From Filifactor villosus (GTDB lineage Bacteria; Bacillota; Clostridia; Peptostreptococcales; Filifactoraceae): a DNA stretch of 64,000 nt. This document shows, piece after piece, positions 34,531-43,631 of the stretch. The stretch is from positions 1 through 64,000 of the forward strand of contig NZ_JBHSHL010000013.1 of NCBI RefSeq assembly GCF_042652965.1, in the 5' to 3' direction. The translations under genes were made by a program, and so were the position numbers. Numbering within the stretch: the stretch's first letter is position 1; each line of letters begins with the position of its first letter. The notes beneath the pieces were generated by a model. That model ran no database searches. It saw only the letters and a program-made list of their open reading frames with translations, and was not told the origin of the DNA.

Positions 34531-37179
34531 ATGGCAAATCTATCAAAAACATATCAGCCCAAGGAGTTTGAAAAGCGGATCTATGAGATGTGGGAGCAGG
34601 GAGGTTACTTCAAGGCGCGAAACGATGCGAAGAGGGAGACCTTCACCGTCGTTCTTCCTCCGCCGAACATCACGGGTCAGCTCCATATGGGCCATGCCCT
34701 CGATCATACCCTTCAGGATGTGTTGGTCCGTTATAAGAGGATGAGGGGCTACGATACCTTATGGCAGCCGGGGACCGATCACGCGTCCATCGCAACGGAA
34801 TTAAAGGTCGCCGAGAGGATCAGAGAACAAGAGGGCAAGACCAAGGAAGAACTGGGCAGGGAAGAATTCTTAAAACGAGCTTGGAAATGGAAGGAAGAGT
34901 TCGGAGATCGTATTGTCGAGCAGATGAAGAAGCTGGGCGACTCCTGTGATTGGGAGAGAGAACGTTTCACCATGGATGAAGGCTGTAACGAAGCCGTGAT
35001 CGAATTTTTTATCCGTCTTTACGAAGACGGTTATATCTACCGCGGAAACAGGATCATCAACTGGTGCGTGGACTGTAAGACTTCTCTCTCCGATGCGGAG
35101 GTCGAGCATGAAGATAACCACGGACATTTTTGGCACTTCAAGTATATGTTCAAGGACAGCGATGAGTTTTTGGAGGTTGCTACCACGCGTCCCGAGACCA
35201 TCCTCGGAGATACCGCGGTCGCGGTTCATCCCGATGATGAAAGATACAAGCATCTCGTCGGCAGGACCCTAATCGTTCCCTTTGTAAACCGTGAGATCCC
35301 CTTGGTTGCGGATGAATATGTGGAGATGGACTTCGGTACGGGGGTCGTCAAAATCACTCCCGCCCACGATCCCAACGATTTTGAAGTAGGGCTTCGCAAC
35401 AGTCTTCCTCAGATCATTGTTATGAATGAAGACGGAACGATGAATGCAAGAGCGGGCAAGTATGAAGGAATGACACGTTACGAATGTCGTAAAGCCATCG
35501 TCGCGGATCTGGAAGAGGCGGGACTGCTCGTTAAGGTCAAGGAGCACGAACATGCGATAGGACATTGCTATCGTTGTAACAATGTGGTGGAACCGATGTT
35601 GTCGAAGCAATGGTTCGTCAAGATGAAGGAGCTTGCGGAGCCGGCTTTGGAAGCGCTTGCAAACAAAGACCTCAATCTTGTTCCGTCCAGATTCGATAAG
35701 ATCTACAATATGTGGCTGGAAAATATAAGAGATTGGTGTATTTCCAGACAGCTTTGGTGGGGACACAGGATCCCGGCTTACCACTGTAAGGAGTGCGGGG
35801 AACTCATCGTCGCAAGAGAGATGCCGGGTTATTGCCACAAGTGCGGTTCCGCGGATATCGTTCAGGATGAGGATGTACTCGATACCTGGTTCTCATCGGC
35901 ACTTTGGCCCATGAGCACCTTGGGATGGCCCAAGACGACGAGGGAGATGCTCCGCTTCTTCCCGACGAGCACCCTTGTTACGGGCTATGACATCATCTTC
36001 TTCTGGGTCATTCGCATGGTGTTTTCTTCTCTTTATTTGATGGGAGAGGTTCCTTTCAAGGATGTCTTTATCCACGGTTTGGTCCGTGATGAACAGGGCA
36101 GAAAGATGAGCAAGTCTCTCGGAAACGGGATCGATCCTCTGGAGATTATCGACAATTACGGGGCGGATGCACTTCGTTTCATGCTTTCTCAGTCGAACAC
36201 ACCGGGCAACGATATGCGTTTCTATATGGAAAAGGTGGAGGCTGCCCGGAATTTTGCAAACAAATTGTGGAATGCTTCCAGGTTTATTTTTATGAACCTC
36301 GAAGATTATACGCCGACTCTTAAGACGAGGGGAGAGGTGGAACCCCATTTGGAACTGTGCGACAAATGGATCCTTTCCTTGAGCAACAAGGTAACGAAGG
36401 AGGTTTCGGATAACCTTGACAAGTATGAGCTCTCTCTTGCAGCGGACAAGATTTATGATTTTACCTGGTCGAACTTCTGCGATTGGTATATCGAGATGGT
36501 CAAACCCAGACTCTATGGAGAGGATACGGATGCCAAGGATACGGCGCTCTACACCCTGAAGAAGGTGCTTAAAAAGATCCTCAAGCTCCTCCATCCGTTT
36601 ATGCCTTTTATCACAGAAGAGATCTACTCCTTCCTTGAGGAAGAAGACAAGCTGATTGTAGCGCAGTGGCCCGTGGAGGAAGAAGGAGATGTATATAAGA
36701 CGGAGGAAGAACAGATCGAGGTTGTAATGACCGCGATCAAAGCGATTCGAAACACAAGGGCGGAGATGAACGTGCCTCCGTCGAGAAAGGCGAGCCTGCT
36801 CGTCGTAACAACGGGAGAGACGAGGGATATTATTGCAGCTGCCGATGTATATCTCAAGACCCTGGCTTCGGTATCCGATATCTCCTTTGTGGAAGAAGGC
36901 GAAGTTCCCGAGGATTCCGTACCAGTCGTCATCGATAAGGCAAAACTCTATCTTCCGCTTGAAGAGTTGGTCGATCTCCAAAAAGAGCTGGAGAGATTAA
37001 ACAAAGAAAAACAGAAACTGGAAGGTGAAATCAAGCGTGCGGAAGGAAAACTGAACAACAAGGGCTTTACCGATAAGGCGCCGGAGGCACTGGTACAGGC
37101 GGAGAAGGATAAGAAGGCGAAGTTTGAAGAAATGCTGGCAAATGTGGTGGAAAGCATTGCAAAACTCGAAAAGAAATAA
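34531..37179 (+). CDS. valS: valyl-tRNA synthetase
   Basis: The 882-residue class I synthetase has PPPNITGQLHMGHALDH (HIGH motif as HMGH), the editing domain with TTRPETILGDTAVAVHP, GRKMSKSLGNGIDP (KMSKS motif) and a C-terminal coiled coil of about 60 residues, rich in Lys and Glu, that binds tRNA. The length is normal. GAAAGGAGAAC precedes the ATG. It is controlled by the T-box leader. Confidence 0.98.
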   Translation: MANLSKTYQPKEFEKRIYEMWEQGGYFKARNDAKRETFTVVLPPPNITGQLHMGHALDHTLQDVLVRYKRMRGYDTLWQPGTDHASIATELKVAERIREQEGKTKEELGREEFLKRAWKWKEEFGDRIVEQMKKLGDSCDWERERFTMDEGCNEAVIEFFIRLYEDGYIYRGNRIINWCVDCKTSLSDAEVEHEDNHGHFWHFKYMFKDSDEFLEVATTRPETILGDTAVAVHPDDERYKHLVGRTLIVPFVNREIPLVADEYVEMDFGTGVVKITPAHDPNDFEVGLRNSLPQIIVMNEDGTMNARAGKYEGMTRYECRKAIVADLEEAGLLVKVKEHEHAIGHCYRCNNVVEPMLSKQWFVKMKELAEPALEALANKDLNLVPSRFDKIYNMWLENIRDWCISRQLWWGHRIPAYHCKECGELIVAREMPGYCHKCGSADIVQDEDVLDTWFSSALWPMSTLGWPKTTREMLRFFPTSTLVTGYDIIFFWVIRMVFSSLYLMGEVPFKDVFIHGLVRDEQGRKMSKSLGNGIDPLEIIDNYGADALRFMLSQSNTPGNDMRFYMEKVEAARNFANKLWNASRFIFMNLEDYTPTLKTRGEVEPHLELCDKWILSLSNKVTKEVSDNLDKYELSLAADKIYDFTWSNFCDWYIEMVKPRLYGEDTDAKDTALYTLKKVLKKILKLLHPFMPFITEEIYSFLEEEDKLIVAQWPVEEEGDVYKTEEEQIEVVMTAIKAIRNTRAEMNVPPSRKASLLVVTTGETRDIIAAADVYLKTLASVSDISFVEEGEVPEDSVPVVIDKAKLYLPLEELVDLQKELERLNKEKQKLEGEIKRAEGKLNNKGFTDKAPEALVQAEKDKKAKFEEMLANVVESIAKLEKK

Positions 37180-37462
37180 GAGGCAGTGCTGTTATCCGAT
37201 CGGAATGTCCGGGGGCAGGGAGCCTATCCTCACCGAATGAGTCATGACAGACAAACCGCACGGGAGACCAACACAGTTATCCGACAGAACTATTGTCATA
37301 TCGATTCCGGGACTGTGGAAATCTGTTTTCTGAGGAGTACAGATCGTCGATATCGATGAGTTAAATGGATAATCGTATAAAACGAAATAGTATGAATAGG
37401 TTGAGGCGGCATGGGGATCTTTCTGTGCCGCCTTCCTAAGTATAAAGATGAGGTGAAGATGG

Positions 37463-38563
37463 ATGTATGGAAGAGATGAGATGATTAGGATCGCTAAGAG
37501 GGAAAACAATGCAAAGAGGTCCTTTCTCGTGGTCAATCCTCTTCAGGGCAAGCACCTTCCCGTGGAGCCGAGCAGGGCTCTGCTGATGTTCAGCGAGTTG
37601 TCAAAGGAGCTGAAGAAGGTTTATGGAGGAGAGAAGCTTCTTGTCATAGGATTTGCGGAAACGGCGACGGCGATTGGAGCGGCTGTGGCGATTGAACTGG
37701 ACAGTTTCTATATTCAGACGACAAGAGAGGTCGTTGAGGAAGAGGACTGCCTTTTTTTCTCGGAAGAACACAGCCATGCAACGGAACAAAAATTGATAAA
37801 AAGCGAGTTGGATTTTCTCGATGGAAAGATCGAGAGGATCCTTTTTGTTGAGGATGAAATCACGACGGGTAAGACAATCCTTAATGCGATCTCAGCACTT
37901 CAACGATATGGGAAGAATCTTCGGTTTTCCGCAGCTTCTCTGCTCAATGCAATGGACGAGGAGGCCGTGAAGAACTATGAGAAGCAGGGGATCTCTCTCC
38001 ACTATCTCTTAAAGGCGGAGCAGGATGCCTATGCAGATGAGATCAGAACTTGTAGTGGAAATGGGGTCTATATTTCCTCTGATACGGAAAAAAAAGAGGT
38101 CCGTGAGTTTCGATTGCCTTTCTATCAAAATACGAGAAAGATTGTACAAGGTTCTTCCTATATGAAAGCCTGCGAACGTTTGTGCCGTTACTATGAGGAG
38201 AAGGAGGATCTCAGCTCGGTCGAAAGTATTCTGGTGTTAGGGACGGAGGAGTGTATGTATCCCGCCCTGTATTTGGGAAGACATTTGGAGAAGAAGGGAT
38301 GCAAGGTAAGATGCCATGCCACTACGCGAAGTCCTATTCTGGCATCTTTGGAAGAAGGCTATCCCTTCCACACCAGATATGAACTCCGAAGCCTCTACGA
38401 TGTCTCAAGGATCACCTATTTGTATAATATCGAATGTTGCGACAAGGTCATTGTTGTGACCGATTCCGATCGTGGAGAACAGGAGGGAGTAAATTCCCTT
38501 TGCAATGCGCTTGCCAAGGCGGGAAATGACAATATTACAATAGTGAGGTGGAGTGAAAAGTGA
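37463..38563 (+). CDS. Ter-type phosphoribosyltransferase with TRSP domain
   Basis: The 366 residues start with a phosphoribosyltransferase-like domain. The PRPP loop reads LFVEDEITTGKTILNAI, and GFAETATAIGAAVA lies before it. The C-terminal half, from about 225, has VLGTEECMYPALYLGR and VVVTDSDRG, typical of the TRSP domain that accompanies such enzymes in tellurium-resistance-type clusters. The family is proposed to make a nucleoside-like product for the Ter system, but the reaction is not known. It overlaps the next gene by four bases and begins the Ter island. Confidence 0.85.
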   Translation: MYGRDEMIRIAKRENNAKRSFLVVNPLQGKHLPVEPSRALLMFSELSKELKKVYGGEKLLVIGFAETATAIGAAVAIELDSFYIQTTREVVEEEDCLFFSEEHSHATEQKLIKSELDFLDGKIERILFVEDEITTGKTILNAISALQRYGKNLRFSAASLLNAMDEEAVKNYEKQGISLHYLLKAEQDAYADEIRTCSGNGVYISSDTEKKEVREFRLPFYQNTRKIVQGSSYMKACERLCRYYEEKEDLSSVESILVLGTEECMYPALYLGRHLEKKGCKVRCHATTRSPILASLEEGYPFHTRYELRSLYDVSRITYLYNIECCDKVIVVTDSDRGEQEGVNSLCNALAKAGNDNITIVRWSEK

Positions 38564-39609
38564 GAAGCACATATCGACGCGAAGATGTAGTGTTGCTTTT
38601 GAAAGATATTACGGGTTTGGTGGAGCCTCAATCCACGCAGGAGAGAGAGGCTCTGATCCAGTCGGGTCGCCACTACTGCGAGATGTTGCCTGTGGAGTAT
38701 GTACCGACTCAAGAGTATATGAGGGTGTATGAAGAAGTGCTGGAAGTTTACGCCGAGCCTGTAGCAAGGGCGGTAGGAAGGTTGAGTGATAAAATCATCG
38801 AGAGGAAGGGAAGGACGGTTGTCCTCGTATCGCTTGCGAGGGCGGGGACGCCGATAGGTATCCTTGTCAAACGCTATCTGAAGATGAAGTACAATTTGGA
38901 AGTGCCCCATTATTCCATATCGATTATCCGAGGACGGGGCATTGACGAAAATGCAATGAAGTATCTGCTTGAAAGATATGAGGCGAAGGACCTTCTCTTT
39001 GTTGACGGATGGATCGGAAAAGGTGCCATCTTAACGGAATTGGAAAAGGCGGTATCGTTCTATGAAGGAGTTTCACTCGATATTGCCGTCGTTGCGGATC
39101 CGGCGAATGTAACCGAGCTCTGCGGAACCCATGAGGATATCCTCATCCCCAGTGCCTGCTTGAACTCGACCATCTCCGGCCTTGTCAGTAGAACGTTTCT
39201 GAGAGAAGACATCATAGGGAAAAAGGATTTTCATGGAGCGGTGTATTATGAAGAACTGGAAGAGGTCGATCTCTCCTATGACTTTATCGAACGGATCGAG
39301 AAGGATTTTTCGTTTGACAATGAGGTTTGTGAGAACAAGGAGGAAGGTAGGGGAATCGATGAGGTAAGAAGACTGGCGAAGATCTTTGACATCGATGACA
39401 TCAATTTGATCAAGCCCGGCATCGGAGAGACCACGAGGGTCCTTTTGAGAAGGGTCCCGTGGAAGGTATTGATCGATGAGAGATACAAGGACAAGGGGGA
39501 ACTTAGGCATATTGTTCGCCTCGCGGAGGAAAAGAAGGTGGAGGTCGAATACTGTACCTTGAATCTCTACAAGTGTTGCGGAATCATCAAAAAACTCTCG
39601 GACCTGTAG
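38560..39609 (+). CDS. StiP-type cysteine protease-like protein with PELOTA RNA-binding domain
   Basis: The GTG start (38560) overlaps the preceding stop. The 349 residues contain VSLARAGTPIGILVKRY and LFVDGWIGKGAI, segments of the family called StiP in Ter operons. The last 60 residues (VLLRRVPWKVLIDERYKDKG in parts) match an L7Ae/PELOTA-like RNA-binding domain. These families are known from comparative genomics of Ter systems, and their biochemical role is not settled. It forms a two-gene operon with the PRTase and is followed by a terminator. Confidence 0.83.
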   Translation: MRSTYRREDVVLLLKDITGLVEPQSTQEREALIQSGRHYCEMLPVEYVPTQEYMRVYEEVLEVYAEPVARAVGRLSDKIIERKGRTVVLVSLARAGTPIGILVKRYLKMKYNLEVPHYSISIIRGRGIDENAMKYLLERYEAKDLLFVDGWIGKGAILTELEKAVSFYEGVSLDIAVVADPANVTELCGTHEDILIPSACLNSTISGLVSRTFLREDIIGKKDFHGAVYYEELEEVDLSYDFIERIEKDFSFDNEVCENKEEGRGIDEVRRLAKIFDIDDINLIKPGIGETTRVLLRRVPWKVLIDERYKDKGELRHIVRLAEEKKVEVEYCTLNLYKCCGIIKKLSDL

Positions 39610-39627
39610 GACACCAGAGATGAAAGG

Positions 39628-39669
39628 AAGCAGAGGATGTACTCAAAGAGTATACCCTCTGCTTTCTTC
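39628..39669 (+). terminator. terminator of the PRTase-StiP operon
   Basis: AAGCAGAGG pairs with CCTCTGCTT, with an inner GTAC/GTAT stem, followed by TCTTCTGTC. A moderate Rho-independent terminator. Confidence 0.65.
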
Positions 39670-39713
39670 TGTCTTATCTTCTACGGATCACAGATCGCTG
39701 ATATTCGTAGCTT

Positions 39714-39826
39714 ATACTATTTTACAATAGAAGGATGGATATATCTATTTTTTGACTACGAAAAATTGTTCTATCTTCTATTGTTCACAGATTGCTTATA
39801 TCCGCAACTCAAAAGAATAATAGTAT
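39714..39826 (+). repeat. interspersed repeat family B copy
   Basis: The copy runs from ATACTATTTTACAATAGAAGG to CGCAACTCAAAAGAATAATAGTAT (ends given), with the core GGATATATCTATTTTTTGAC. The rest of the 39610-39964 gap has the terminator and no gene. Confidence 0.75.
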
Positions 39827-39964
39827 TAAAGGAAGAACAGTATTGGAAGGTTTAGCATCATCGTTCGACTTATCGTCATCATCGAAGTTGATTCAGATGA
39901 ATAATGCTATTGGAATGTTGAGCCTTGGTTATACCTGTTCGATCTCTTATGTTTCTGTATCTTT

Positions 39965-40927
39965 CTAGGGTTTTAAGCCGAAGGTTTCGGCGAGAAATAT
40001 AGTTCGTTGTGCCCAGTTGAAGTGAGTCTTGTATTCGTTCATCCGCTCTCCCGACGAACATCCTGAAACCATAGAGGCGGTATCATCTTCCCACCCCAAA
40101 ATCAATTTTGCATCTTCAAAGTCCTTTCTGCTCACTCGATGGGACAAGTTTACCACTTCGATCTGATTTGGGTGGATGACGGTTTTTCCGATGAAACCGC
40201 AAAGTCTGTCATCTACAAGCTCTTTTTCAAGGCCTTTCTTCCACTCGGTCCCGTTGTAGTACTCCCATACGGGTCCGGAAATCACATAATCGAGACCGTA
40301 GACGGTGACGATGTCGGAGAAGATGTTGGCAATCGGACCGATCTGATGGATGGACTCGTTGACATGACGTCGAAAACCGAAGGCATGACAGAGATCATTG
40401 CCTCCCACTCTGATATTGAGTACGAGATCTTCAATGAGGTCGAGTTTTTCCTTGAGAGAATACAGGATTTCATAACGAGTCCTGAGATCGATGATGGAAG
40501 TACTCTCATATATCGGCATAACATAGATGTTTCTATTACTTGTCGAATTTACTTCTCCTATAGTGCGGATGTAAGTATCCGCATTTTCAAGAGAAAATTT
40601 CGGAATAATAAAGCCGGTCACGATCTCGATGCAAAAACCAAGCTCTTGTACGAGCCGTGAAATCTGCTTTGAATCGCGAACCCTGATAAAGATCTTCGGG
40701 AGGTAGAAGTTTTCCGCCTGTGCAGCAGAAAAAATTTCTCGGATGGATGAGATCAGCTGTTCCTCCGCCTGATCCACATAATCGTCGTGAATGGTATCCT
40801 CCAAACAGAGAGCGAGAGAAAATATCGCATTGAATTTTTGGTTTATAACCGAGGAAATGATCGTTTGGTTATTGGCAGGGCAATAGAGAAGGGCACCTAC
40901 ACTGTAATAAAAGGAAGATTGTTTCAT
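39965..40927 (-). CDS. CitE/HpcH-type aldolase of the Ter cluster
   Basis: The start at 40927 follows GGAGAGAATCTT on the minus strand and gives 320 residues. LALCLEDTIHDDYVDQAEE, RVGGNDLCHAFGF and GKTVIHPNQIEVV are landmarks of the HpcH/HpaI and citrate lyase beta family. Ter-type biosynthetic clusters regularly contain such an aldolase together with the PRTase and StiP proteins, so it probably acts on the same unknown compound. It is on the opposite strand and converges with StiP. Confidence 0.85.
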   Translation of the reverse strand: MKQSSFYYSVGALLYCPANNQTIISSVINQKFNAIFSLALCLEDTIHDDYVDQAEEQLISSIREIFSAAQAENFYLPKIFIRVRDSKQISRLVQELGFCIEIVTGFIIPKFSLENADTYIRTIGEVNSTSNRNIYVMPIYESTSIIDLRTRYEILYSLKEKLDLIEDLVLNIRVGGNDLCHAFGFRRHVNESIHQIGPIANIFSDIVTVYGLDYVISGPVWEYYNGTEWKKGLEKELVDDRLCGFIGKTVIHPNQIEVVNLSHRVSRKDFEDAKLILGWEDDTASMVSGCSSGERMNEYKTHFNWAQRTIFLAETFGLKP

Positions 40928-41418
40928 AAGATTCTCTCCAATCGGATCCGGAACATGTCTTGGCAACGAGTTTTACAGGATCGTCGTCTGTTTACGGATC
41001 TAATGATAAACATTGGTGTCAAACATTTGTTCGGAACGCATATATAAGAATGCTTCACCCCGCTGTATGACTTGACCTTGCAGGGAAATATCGTGTGAAG
41101 ATATACAATGTTTCTGTATTGCTTTACCACATACAGAAGGCTTATGAAGGGAGTGCTTTTGGGAAGTAGATTCTTCGTATGAGTATCGTGTGGTCCTGTC
41201 TTGAGAGTTATACGAACTTTCTTAGTCGATAAGCACCTTATAAGCAGGTTTATTATAACATAGTGCTGGATAAAATATAAGGGATGTGATAAAATTTCTA
41301 CATTATAAGGAAAGGATGTTCTGTGTCCTTTCTTGTCAAAATAGCGATATGGAATAACGGATAGTCTGTTTTGTTGCAAGGACGAAAACCGTTGTGATGT
41401 GCAGGATGAGGTGGATGG
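40928..41418. other. 490-bp gap between divergent Ter genes
   Basis: It should hold the promoters of the aldolase (minus) and of the following plus-strand gene. AT-rich candidates lie near 41250-41300 (TTATTATAACATAG, GTGATAAAATTTC). No terminator is needed or seen, and no gene is supported. Confidence 0.45.
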
Positions 41419-42855
41419 ATGAATTCAATAAGATACAGACACAACCCGATGGAGCTTCAATCGATTTCTTCTTTTGTCAATATAAGAGGGAGAGAAAGCA
41501 ATGGCTCAAAGGATGTTTATTTTGTAAGATCGTTAGGCTCTTATCAGGATTTGATCGCAGATGTGCAGGCGGCAGATGAGCTTCTTGCTCAACAGATGAG
41601 GGAGGGAAGGCTTTTATACAAGAGAACGGACAAACTCCCCGTGATTTCTTCCAAGGCTGATATCGAATATTATTCGACCGCCTATGAAGATTGGATTGCG
41701 GGGGGAAGGTTGAAGTTGCAGATCCGTGCCATCTTTTCCTATCCTCATCTCCAGGAAAGATTGAGTGATGCTTGCAAAGAAAGTCTTACACAATATCGTG
41801 CAATAAAACCCGGGGTGTCTCCTTCCATAGAGAAAAACTATGTGGTAAAGCTCCTCTACCGCTTGGATGTCTTTTTGTCCGATATGGCGTACTCTGGAGA
41901 GGACAAGAGGGTAAAGGTCATTACGGCTGAGGTGGATAAGGAGCAGGACTATCTGTTCTTCCATCTTTTGACCCTGATGGGGATGGATGTTCTGCTCATT
42001 CAAAGCGGTCGAGATGTCCCGGTGCACAAACATCTTTTGGAGTTGTCAGGAAGCTTTGTTTGCGGAGAATTTAAGAGGGTCGAACTTCCGCCGTTTCAAG
42101 AAAGAGCGGAGGATGCTCCGATACAAAGAGAAGATGCTCCGATGGTGGAACAGGTCATGTCGCGACCTACCGTCTACCTACCTCCGAGAAAGGATAGAAA
42201 GACGAGGCAGACGGTAACGGCGGGAGTGTTGTCACAAGCATCCTCCGGAGTACAGGTGGAAAAGTCTAGGACGGAAAAGAGTTTTGAAGATTTGGCAAGC
42301 CTTGCCTCTTCTGTTGTGATGATCGATGTCTGCGACAAAACAGGAGAGGTAATTTCCACAGGTTCGGGAATTATGGTGGCAAGAGGAGGCTATATTCTTA
42401 CAAACAACCATGTCATTAACAAGGGATATTTTTATGCCGTCAATATAGAGGGCGATGAAAAGATTTATAAGACCGATGAGGTCATCAAGTACAACACTTC
42501 CCTGGATCTCGCTTTGATACGCATCGACAGACAGCTTTCTCCTCTTGTCGTCTACAAGGGGAAGGAGAAGTTGGTTCGAGGGCAGAAGGTTGTGGCCATA
42601 GGAAGTCCCCTAGGTTTGTTTAACAGCGTATCCGATGGGATCATATCGGGATTTCGCGTGATCGACGGAGTGGATATGATCCAGTTCACCGCTCCGATCT
42701 CTCACGGGAGTTCGGGAGGGGCTGTTTTGAATATGTACGGTGAGGTAATCGGGATCAGTACGGCCGGGATCGACAGCGGTCAGAACCTCAACCTGGCCAT
42801 GGGCTATGAAGGGATCAATCTCTTTATCCGAGGTTTTGTCGGATCGAACATGTAA
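41419..42855 (+). CDS. YceG-like domain fused to a trypsin-like (HtrA-type) serine protease
   Basis: The 478 residues fall into two parts. Residues 1-215 include RVKVITAEVDKEQDYLFF and LTLMGMDVLLIQSGRD, which parallel KILYEGEISSYELLLISILSGAGCDVVLLQ (in parts) of the YceG protein nearby. Residues about 285-470 form an S1C protease domain with His in LTNNHVIN, Asp in SLDLALIRID and Ser in SHGSSGGAV, preceded by a proline-rich linker. There is no signal peptide or PDZ domain, so it should work in the cytoplasm. A protease joined to a Ter component is unusual. Its target is unknown. Confidence 0.8.
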   Translation: MNSIRYRHNPMELQSISSFVNIRGRESNGSKDVYFVRSLGSYQDLIADVQAADELLAQQMREGRLLYKRTDKLPVISSKADIEYYSTAYEDWIAGGRLKLQIRAIFSYPHLQERLSDACKESLTQYRAIKPGVSPSIEKNYVVKLLYRLDVFLSDMAYSGEDKRVKVITAEVDKEQDYLFFHLLTLMGMDVLLIQSGRDVPVHKHLLELSGSFVCGEFKRVELPPFQERAEDAPIQREDAPMVEQVMSRPTVYLPPRKDRKTRQTVTAGVLSQASSGVQVEKSRTEKSFEDLASLASSVVMIDVCDKTGEVISTGSGIMVARGGYILTNNHVINKGYFYAVNIEGDEKIYKTDEVIKYNTSLDLALIRIDRQLSPLVVYKGKEKLVRGQKVVAIGSPLGLFNSVSDGIISGFRVIDGVDMIQFTAPISHGSSGGAVLNMYGEVIGISTAGIDSGQNLNLAMGYEGINLFIRGFVGSNM

Positions 42856-42962
42856 TCCTAACTGCAATGAAGGCTCGTCCGCCTTCCTCACATCGCTTTT
42901 CTATCGGATTGAATCAAGAGTTTGGAACAAAGAGGGTATAGTGTTTACAAGCTTGTAATCAT

Positions 42963-42991
42963 TTGCAATGAAGAAACGAATGTGATATAAT
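42963..42991 (+). promoter_or_regulatory. promoter of the rhomboid-YceG-TelA-TerD genes
   Basis: TTGCAA at 42963-42968 and TATAAT at 42986-42991 are 17 bp apart, 35 bp upstream of the rhomboid start. Confidence 0.75.
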
Positions 42992-43025
42992 TTATGCAAA
43001 AGACATATGATAGGAGATTTCAGTT

Positions 43026-43616
43026 ATGAACAGCGGTAGAACCAAAATGAAGGTAGACTTCAATTCGCCTGTGATTCTCGGATTTACGGCTCTATGCACC
43101 CTTGCGCTCATACTCCAAGCGTTTACCGGGGGATGGACGACCGATATGTTTTTCAGCGTATACAGATCTTCTCTTTTCAGTCCTTTTACCTATATTCGCT
43201 TTCTCGGTCATATCTTCGGTCATGCCGATTGGAGTCACTATATCGGCAATATGATGCTGATATTGATTATAGGACCTTTGTTGGAGGAGAAGTACGGAAC
43301 ATACAACATTGCCGTTGTCATCTTTATTACCGCTTTGATAACCGGATTGGTCAACTACATCCTGTTCCCGAGGGTGCAGTTATTGGGTGCGAGCGGGGTG
43401 GTGTTCGCATTTATTTTGTTGTCCTCGTTTACACGCATAAGAGAGGGAAAAATCCCCCTTACTTTTATTCTTGTGGGAGTGATCTATCTGGGACAACAGG
43501 TCTTGGAAGGAATCCTTATTCAGGACAATATCTCCAATATCACTCATATTGTCGGCGGAATGACGGGGGCGTATCTGGGATACGTCATGAATATAAGAGG
43601 GAAGAACCCTTACTGA
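43026..43616 (+). CDS. rhomboid-family intramembrane serine protease
   Basis: The 196 residues form about six membrane helices. Landmarks are GHADWSHYIGNMMLILI with the conserved HxxxN helix, LLGASGVVFAF with the nucleophile Ser in GASG, and ITHIVGGMTGAYLGY with the catalytic His. Rhomboids cut transmembrane segments of other proteins. AGGAGATTTC precedes the ATG. It opens the operon that continues 15 bp later with yceG, which ties it to the Ter stress genes. No substrate can be named. Confidence 0.87.
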   Translation: MNSGRTKMKVDFNSPVILGFTALCTLALILQAFTGGWTTDMFFSVYRSSLFSPFTYIRFLGHIFGHADWSHYIGNMMLILIIGPLLEEKYGTYNIAVVIFITALITGLVNYILFPRVQLLGASGVVFAFILLSSFTRIREGKIPLTFILVGVIYLGQQVLEGILIQDNISNITHIVGGMTGAYLGYVMNIRGKNPY

Positions 43617-43631
43617 AGGTGAGAGAACGCT

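Noticed and set aside
35893..36981. 362-codon minus-strand frame inside valS
   Set aside because: valS is certain by its HMGH and KMSKS motifs; the opposite frame has no features of its own.
40139..40660. 173-codon plus-strand frame inside the aldolase gene
   Set aside because: The minus-strand product has clear HpcH/CitE motifs, while this frame has none.
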